Source: Bacteroidetes bacterium UBA1941
GTDB lineage: Bacteria; Bacteroidota; Bacteroidia; Chitinophagales; LD1
Assembly (NCBI GenBank): GCA_002336805.1
Contig: DDEZ01000007.1
Coordinates: 62,001-126,000 of the forward strand
DNA length: 64,000 nt
Direction of reading: 5' to 3'
This document shows, piece by piece, positions 59,122 through 64,000 of the stretch. Within the stretch, counting starts at the first letter, position 1, and every line of letters begins with the position of its first letter. The notes below the pieces were generated by a model. That model was not told the DNA's origin, ran no database searches, and saw nothing but the letters and a program-made list of their open reading frames with translations. Position numbers and translations under genes: made by a program.

Positions 59122-61914
59122 ATGATGGAGAAGCAAACCAGACAGCAAATAATAGATTACAGACTGAAGGAGTCAGGCTGGGATGTTACTGATCGCACCC
59201 AAGTCATCGAGGAATATAACATTGAAGTTCTTGTTTCATCTGAATTAAATGAGCCTGACAATAAATACCAAAATCTAAATTTTAGTGACTACGTGCTTCT
59301 AGGGAAGGATGGAAGACCTTTAGCTGTAATAGAAGCAAAAAAAGCCAGCTTAGATCCTGCAATAGGCAGAGAGCAGGCAAAACAATACTGCTACGCTATT
59401 CAGAAGCAAAAAGGTGGGGTTCTACCGTTTTGCTTTTATACCAATGGCTTAGACATTTACTTTTGGGACTTGGAAAACTACCCACCTAGAAAAGTACAGG
59501 GCTTCCCTACACGCGATGATTTAGAGCGCCTCCGGTACATTCAAAAGCAAAGGAAATCCCTGACTGGAGAATTGATCAATACTAAAATCTCAGGCCGAGA
59601 ATATCAAATTGGGGCAATACGTGCTATAATGGAAGGTGTGGAAAGGCGTAAAACGAACTTCCTTTTAGTTATGGCCACCGGGACAGGCAAAACAAGGACC
59701 TGTATTTCCCTTGTTGATGTACTTATGAGAGCTGGCTGGGTAGAAAGAACATTGTTTCTGGTTGACAGAATTGCTTTGAGGGATCAAACTCTGGATGCTT
59801 TTAAGGAATATCTTCCTAGCGAACCCCGCTGGCCAAATCCAGATGAAAAGGAAATCGCTACGGATAGGCGTATTTATATTTCTACCTACCCAACTATGCT
59901 TAATATCATTAGAGATCAGGCGAAACCACTTTCTCCTCATTTTTTTGATCTAATAGTGGTAGACGAGAGTCATAGGAGTATTTACAATACCTATCAGGAG
60001 ATTCTTAGCTATTTCAACACCATAATACTCGGCCTTACGGCTACTCCGACTAATATCATTGACCATAACACCTTTGAGCTCTTCAGCTGCGAGGATGGGG
60101 TTCCCACCTTCGCCTACTCATATGAGGAGGCTGTAAACCATATTCCGCCATACCTCTGCAACTTTCAGGTCATGAAGATCAAAACCAAGTTTCAAGAGGA
60201 GGGAATAAGCAAGAGGACTATATCACTGGAAGATCAGCGCAAACTCATAATTGAAGGCAAAGAGGTAGCAGAGATTAATTACGAGGGCACCGAAATCGAG
60301 AAGAAGGTCATTAATCAGGGTACGAACTCCCTTATTGTTCGTGAATTTATGGAGGAATGTATTAAAGATTCGAATGGCGTGTTACCGGGAAAAACAATCT
60401 TCTTCTGTATCAGTAAGGCCCATGCCAGGCGGATAGAATCTATTTTTGATTCCTTATACCCTGAGTACAAAGGCGAATTGGCTAAAGTGATCGTAAGTGA
60501 TGACCCACGGGCCTATGGCAAAGGAGGGCTGTTAGATCAATTTACTAATAATGACATGCCTCGTGTGGCCATAAGCGTAGATATGTTGGACACCGGCATA
60601 GATGTCCGAGAAATTACTAATCTCGTTTTTGCTAAGCCGGTATACTCTTACACCAAATTTTGGCAGATGATAGGGCGCGGCACCCGTCTGTTGGAGCAGG
60701 AAAAGATAAAACCCTGGTGCACAGAAAAAGATTCGTTCCTGATATTAGATTGCTGGGACAATTTTGAATATTTTAAGCTTAACCCTAAAGGGAAAGAGCT
60801 AAAACCGCAAACACCCCTCCCTGTCCGGCTATTTGGTCTTAGACTCGATAAGATCCAGAAGGCACTTGATCTAGAAAGAGTCGATATTGTAGAAAAAGAG
60901 GTCGGGAAGATCAAACTGCAAATAGCCTCGCTCCCTAAGAATAGCATAGTAATCTTAGATGCTCAAAACGAGCTGGCGAGCTTGAACAATCCGGACTTCT
61001 TTGAGCACATGACAGCTGGGAAAATTGATTTTCTGCGCTCGACTGTAAAGCCGCTATTAAGGGCTGTGTCGGAAGCTAACTTTAAGGCCATGCGCTTTGA
61101 GAAGGATATCGTAGAAGTATCACTGTCACATCTTTCAGGAGATAAGAATAAGTTTGAAGCCCTCAAGGCAAGTATTATTGAAGAAATATCCGAACTCCCC
61201 TTGACGATCAACACCGTGGCGGAGAAAGAACCCCTGATCCGGAAGGCCCAAACCAATCACTTTTGGGCGGGTATTGATGAAAACAGATTTGACGCCTTAA
61301 TCGACGAGCTGGCACCGCTCATGAAGTATTGGGACAATGTAACAGTTATTAAGCCAGCTAAGTTTAATCTTCAGGATTTCGTTTACAATAAGGAATTTAT
61401 AGAGTTTGGCCCTCAACATGAGGCTCTGAGTATAGCGAGATATAAAGAGCTGGTAGAGGAGCGGATCAGTTCCTTGTTGACAGAAAACCCTATTCTTCAA
61501 AAAATAAAGGAGGGACAAGAAATTTCTGAAGCGGAAGTAAAGAAATTAGCTGAGTCTTTGACTAATGAGCATCCGCATATTACGGTGGATATCCTCCGGA
61601 GGGTTTATAATCATAGAAGTGCCCAATTGGTGCAGTTTATCAGACATATTTTGCGAATTGAAGTTTTACAGTCTTTCCCTACTACTGTATCGGAAGCATT
61701 TGGCCAATTTATCGCGCAACACAGCTACCTAAGTAGCCGGCAGCTAGACTTTCTAAATCTACTCCAGGCATACCTCATAGAAAAGGGAGAAGCGGGTAAA
61801 AAGGATCTGATTAACGCTCCCTTCACCAGAATACATCCGGACGGTATAAGGGGAGTGTTCAATAGGCATGAAATTGACGAGATCATTTCTATCATAAGCA
61901 AGATTGCTGCATAA
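59122..61914 (+). CDS. hsdR: Type I restriction enzyme, subunit R
   Basis: A 930-aa subunit that translocates and cuts unmethylated DNA. I start at ATG 59122 (MMEKQTRQQIIDYRLKESG); a TTG six codons earlier is possible. The N-terminal PD-(D/E)xK nuclease has VLLGKDGRPLAVIEAKKA. The helicase motor has Walker A MATGTGKTRTCISL (~183-196), DESHRS (motif II) and GLTATP (motif III), with IGRGTRL later (motif VI). The C-terminal ~170 residues are of the EcoEI type (LTNEHPHITVDILRRVYNHR, FNRHEIDEIISII), which docks on the methylase core. Its stop overlaps the next start (TAATG). It is AT-rich, with a mix of ATA, ATT and ATC isoleucine codons. Confidence 0.95.
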   Translation: MMEKQTRQQIIDYRLKESGWDVTDRTQVIEEYNIEVLVSSELNEPDNKYQNLNFSDYVLLGKDGRPLAVIEAKKASLDPAIGREQAKQYCYAIQKQKGGVLPFCFYTNGLDIYFWDLENYPPRKVQGFPTRDDLERLRYIQKQRKSLTGELINTKISGREYQIGAIRAIMEGVERRKTNFLLVMATGTGKTRTCISLVDVLMRAGWVERTLFLVDRIALRDQTLDAFKEYLPSEPRWPNPDEKEIATDRRIYISTYPTMLNIIRDQAKPLSPHFFDLIVVDESHRSIYNTYQEILSYFNTIILGLTATPTNIIDHNTFELFSCEDGVPTFAYSYEEAVNHIPPYLCNFQVMKIKTKFQEEGISKRTISLEDQRKLIIEGKEVAEINYEGTEIEKKVINQGTNSLIVREFMEECIKDSNGVLPGKTIFFCISKAHARRIESIFDSLYPEYKGELAKVIVSDDPRAYGKGGLLDQFTNNDMPRVAISVDMLDTGIDVREITNLVFAKPVYSYTKFWQMIGRGTRLLEQEKIKPWCTEKDSFLILDCWDNFEYFKLNPKGKELKPQTPLPVRLFGLRLDKIQKALDLERVDIVEKEVGKIKLQIASLPKNSIVILDAQNELASLNNPDFFEHMTAGKIDFLRSTVKPLLRAVSEANFKAMRFEKDIVEVSLSHLSGDKNKFEALKASIIEEISELPLTINTVAEKEPLIRKAQTNHFWAGIDENRFDALIDELAPLMKYWDNVTVIKPAKFNLQDFVYNKEFIEFGPQHEALSIARYKELVEERISSLLTENPILQKIKEGQEISEAEVKKLAESLTNEHPHITVDILRRVYNHRSAQLVQFIRHILRIEVLQSFPTTVSEAFGQFIAQHSYLSSRQLDFLNLLQAYLIEKGEAGKKDLINAPFTRIHPDGIRGVFNRHEIDEIISIISKIAA

Positions 61915-62291
61915 TGATAAAAGATATTAGACTTAAGTTGATTGAATTAGCCCGACAAAGGACTACCTGGGCATATTCTCAGCTTAACGACCACTTGGGG
62001 CTTGGGCTAAATTTTGACAATCCGCTGGACCGAGCCCAGATAGGAGAATGGCTGGGAGAAATCTCTATACACGAGTATGAAAGAGGCAGACCGCTATTGA
62101 GCGCTTTGATAACACATCTCAGAGGACAAAGGGAGCAAGGAGACGGTTTCTATAAACTGTGCGAACAGATTTATGGGGAAGATTGGCAAGCCCTCAAGGA
62201 AGATAAAGAGTGGGAAAATGGGGTAATAGCCGAATGTTTCAGATATTGGCTCGAACCGGATAATTACAAAAAGTACAAAAACGACTACTAA
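61914..62291 (+). CDS. Unknown 125-aa protein inside the type I R-M operon
   Basis: A 125-aa soluble, mostly helical protein. It starts on the last base of the hsdR stop (TAATG) and its stop TAA directly abuts the hsdM ATG, so it is translated as part of the operon. Notable stretches are TTWAYSQLNDHLGLGLNFDN, DRAQIGEWLGEISIHEYERG, RPLLSALITHL and GDGFYKLCEQIYGEDW. The pattern (small N-terminal helix-turn-helix-like part, then GRPLLSA and GxGF) feels like a recurrent restriction-linked accessory domain, but I cannot name a family. No catalytic motif or membrane segment is seen. Possible roles are control of HsdR activity or assembly, or an anti-restriction safeguard; these are guesses. Confidence 0.7.
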   Translation: MIKDIRLKLIELARQRTTWAYSQLNDHLGLGLNFDNPLDRAQIGEWLGEISIHEYERGRPLLSALITHLRGQREQGDGFYKLCEQIYGEDWQALKEDKEWENGVIAECFRYWLEPDNYKKYKNDY

Positions 62292-63872
62292 ATGCTGACA
62301 GCATCGATCAAAGGAAAAGTTCAAGACCTCTGGAATAAATTTTGGAGTGGGGGTATATCTAATCCTCTAGATGCCATACAACAGATAACCTATCTGCTTT
62401 TTATGAAGCAGCTAGACGAGAATGACAAACGTGAAGTGGCCAATGCTGATTACCTGCAGTCGAGTTACACATCCATCTTCAGTGGGACGTGGGCCCCACC
62501 CGGCCTAGATGATAAGGACCCTAAAAATCACGTAGAAAAGGAGACATTGCGCTGGAGCTACTGGACCAGGATGCCATCAGAAGAAATGCTCGTACATGTG
62601 CAGACCAGAGTGTTTCCATTTATCAAGCAACTAGGAGGTGAAAATTCATTTTTTACCAAGCATATGGCCAATGCAGCCTTCGTGATACCGAGCGGCAGGA
62701 TGCTGACAGAAGCCACTAAAACCATCAATGAGATATATACGGAGCTGGAAAAGGAAAACCGATTCATAGACGCTCAGGGTGATTTCTATGAGTACCTGCT
62801 CAGCTCACTCAGCAGCGCAGGAAAGAACGGACAGTTTCGCACCCCAACACATATCATAGAGCTGATAGTGGAGCTACTGGAGCCCAAACTGGGTCACCGT
62901 ATAGCCGATCCCGCTTGCGGCACAGCGGGGTTCTTGCTCGGAGCTTATAAATATCTCATCACTCAATATACCAGTAAAGAGTTTCAGTCACTGGATGATA
63001 GCGGCTTCATGCGCGGTACGCTGGCCGATAAGCTGGTGGATGAAAGGGCTAAGGACATGCTGAATAAGGAAACCTTCTACGGTTTTGATATAGACCCGAC
63101 CATGATACGTATAGGCCTGATGAACCTGCTCATGCACGGCATCACTCAGCCTAATATCGACTATAAAAATACGCTGGGCAAAAGCTACAACGAAGACAAT
63201 CAATACGACATCGTGATGGCCAATCCTCCCTTTACCGGCAGTGTGGACAAGGGCGATCTCAACGAGAGCTTTACGGTGGGTACTACCAAGTCAGAGCTGC
63301 TATTCGTAGAGCGGATATACAAGATGCTACGCATGGGCGGCACGGCGGGTGTGGTGGTGCCGCAGGGTGTGCTCTTCGGTAGCAGCACAGCATTTAAGAA
63401 CCTGCGCCGGATACTGATAGAGCAGTGCGAACTGAAAGCTGTGATAGGTCTGCCTAGCGGAGTTTTCAAACCCTATGCAGGCGTAGCGACAGCCATACTG
63501 GTATTTACTAAAGGGGGCGAGACTAAGAATGTCTGGTTCTATGATATGAAGAGCGACGGCTGGAGCCTCGACGATAAGCGCAACGCCCTGATCAATACCG
63601 ACGGCACCCGCGACTATGGCGACCTGCTCAAGATAGTAGAGGAGTACCGTAAGCGTAAGCCTAAAAAAGAGAGCGACCGCACGCTACAGCATTTCTTCGT
63701 ACCCCGCAAGGAGATAGAAGCTAATGACTATGATCTGAGTTTGAATAAATACACAAAACAGGTGTATGAAGAGATAACCTATGAAGAGCCAATAGTAATT
63801 TTAGAAAAGCTATCGGGATTAGAAACGGAAATAACAGCAGGTATTGAAGAGTTAAAAACATTGCTGTCATGA
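62292..63872 (+). CDS. hsdM: Type I DNA N6-adenine methyltransferase, subunit M
   Basis: A 526-aa subunit that methylates adenine in the sequence chosen by HsdS. The N-terminal helical HsdM_N domain spans ~1-140 (VQDLWNKFWSGGISNPLDAI, ITYLLFMKQLDE). The methylase domain has motif I IADPACGTAGFLLGAY (~203-218) and motif IV NPPFTGSVD (~310), followed by GGTAGVVVPQGVLFGS and VIGLPSGVFKPYAGV. Its ATG abuts the stop of the 125-aa gene, and its stop overlaps hsdS (ATGA). From about 62.7 kb its codon use (ATA isoleucine, higher GC) is like the host genes, unlike hsdR. Confidence 0.96.
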   Translation: MLTASIKGKVQDLWNKFWSGGISNPLDAIQQITYLLFMKQLDENDKREVANADYLQSSYTSIFSGTWAPPGLDDKDPKNHVEKETLRWSYWTRMPSEEMLVHVQTRVFPFIKQLGGENSFFTKHMANAAFVIPSGRMLTEATKTINEIYTELEKENRFIDAQGDFYEYLLSSLSSAGKNGQFRTPTHIIELIVELLEPKLGHRIADPACGTAGFLLGAYKYLITQYTSKEFQSLDDSGFMRGTLADKLVDERAKDMLNKETFYGFDIDPTMIRIGLMNLLMHGITQPNIDYKNTLGKSYNEDNQYDIVMANPPFTGSVDKGDLNESFTVGTTKSELLFVERIYKMLRMGGTAGVVVPQGVLFGSSTAFKNLRRILIEQCELKAVIGLPSGVFKPYAGVATAILVFTKGGETKNVWFYDMKSDGWSLDDKRNALINTDGTRDYGDLLKIVEEYRKRKPKKESDRTLQHFFVPRKEIEANDYDLSLNKYTKQVYEEITYEEPIVILEKLSGLETEITAGIEELKTLLS

Positions 63873-64000
63873 TAGAGGCAATAAGAGGTTTAATTACCGA
63901 TAAAATTTCGGGCGAATGGGGTGATGAAGCTACCCCCGAAAATGGGGTTAAAGTTATTCGGACAGCCAATTTTACGAATTTAGGAGTTATCAATTATGAT
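63869..64000 (+). CDS. hsdS: Type I specificity subunit HsdS (partial, N-terminus only)
   Basis: Forty-four codons are visible (MIEAIRGLITDKISGEWGDE, then VKVIRTANFTNLGVINYD). The W-G-x-x segment followed by VIRxxN is how target-recognition domains of HsdS usually begin. The ATG overlaps the hsdM stop by four bases (ATGA). The rest, with the target recognition domains, is beyond the right edge. This stretch is AT-rich again. Confidence 0.75.
   Translation, partial: MIEAIRGLITDKISGEWGDEATPENGVKVIRTANFTNLGVINYD

Larger units (their letters stand above)
56410..64000. mobile_element. Genomic island inserted at tRNA-Asn (left end; right end outside window)
   Basis: The left boundary is the tRNA-Asn gene or just downstream of it, where the large serine recombinase begins to read outward into the tRNA. 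Content to the window edge: recombinase, two micro-ORFs, a MerR-like regulator, and a type I restriction-modification operon. Base composition falls at 56.4 kb and stays low through hsdR, then rises again within hsdM. The matching attachment repeat (3' part of the tRNA) should lie beyond 64,000. No conjugation or replication gene is visible yet, so element type is open. Confidence 0.75.

Overview
The window is chromosomal DNA of a member of the Bacteroidota, probably a Chitinophagales-type gliding bacterium. The evidence is a full-length SprA (type IX secretion/gliding), a secreted protein with the gliding-motility-associated C-terminal domain, the DUF4292-EnvC-like gene pair, a DUF2480 protein, and promoters of the Bacteroidota form TTTG-N19-TAnnTTTG. 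Core genes have roughly balanced GC and use the rare isoleucine codon ATA heavily (12 of 19 Ile codons in asd, counted by hand).

Layout. 1-3.3 kb: a leftward pair of secreted proteins, one with a gliding C-terminal domain and one long collagen-like Gly-X-Y protein that runs off the left edge. 3.5-16.4 kb: housekeeping genes. These are asd; a leftward run of split transketolase, ECF sigma factor, putative anti-sigma factor and small periplasmic protein; carbonic anhydrase; a B12-binding/G-protein chaperone that looks like the front half of a fused acyl-CoA mutase; DUF2480; lytic transglycosylase; murA with Asp in place of the fosfomycin-sensitive Cys; a YdcF-like protein and a lipase-like hydrolase. 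16.5-31 kb: an EEP-family protein with a Lys/Ala tail, udk, tatA, gatA, ruvA-sprA, DUF4292 and an EnvC-like factor. 31-43 kb: two amidohydrolase-family secreted proteins (three modules, only one with an intact metal motif), a sterol-reductase-like membrane protein, an SDR enzyme, a DUF2279 protein, an MFS transporter, heme A synthase and an OmpA-family protein with TSP3 repeats. 43-56 kb: typA, a small repeat cluster, a DinB-like protein, a duplicated DsbD sensor domain followed by full DsbD, a TPR histidine kinase, tsaB, two paralogous ArsR-type regulators, a cysteine-free double rhodanese, glpD, a PfkB kinase and a pseudouridine synthase.

56.3 kb to the right edge: a genomic island at a tRNA-Asn(GTT) gene. 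A large serine recombinase reads leftward, and its last 18 codons are antisense to the tRNA. Upstream of it lie two micro-ORFs and a MerR-like regulator in one tightly packed leftward operon. Divergently transcribed is a type I restriction-modification operon: hsdR, a 125-aa protein of unknown function, hsdM, and the start of hsdS, all overlapping or abutting. The right end of the island is outside the window.

Most promising for follow-up are the recombinase module with its coupled micro-ORFs and regulator, the extra protein inside the type I R-M operon, the split IcmF-like protein, the cysteine-free rhodanese beside twin ArsR regulators, and the composite repeat after typA.
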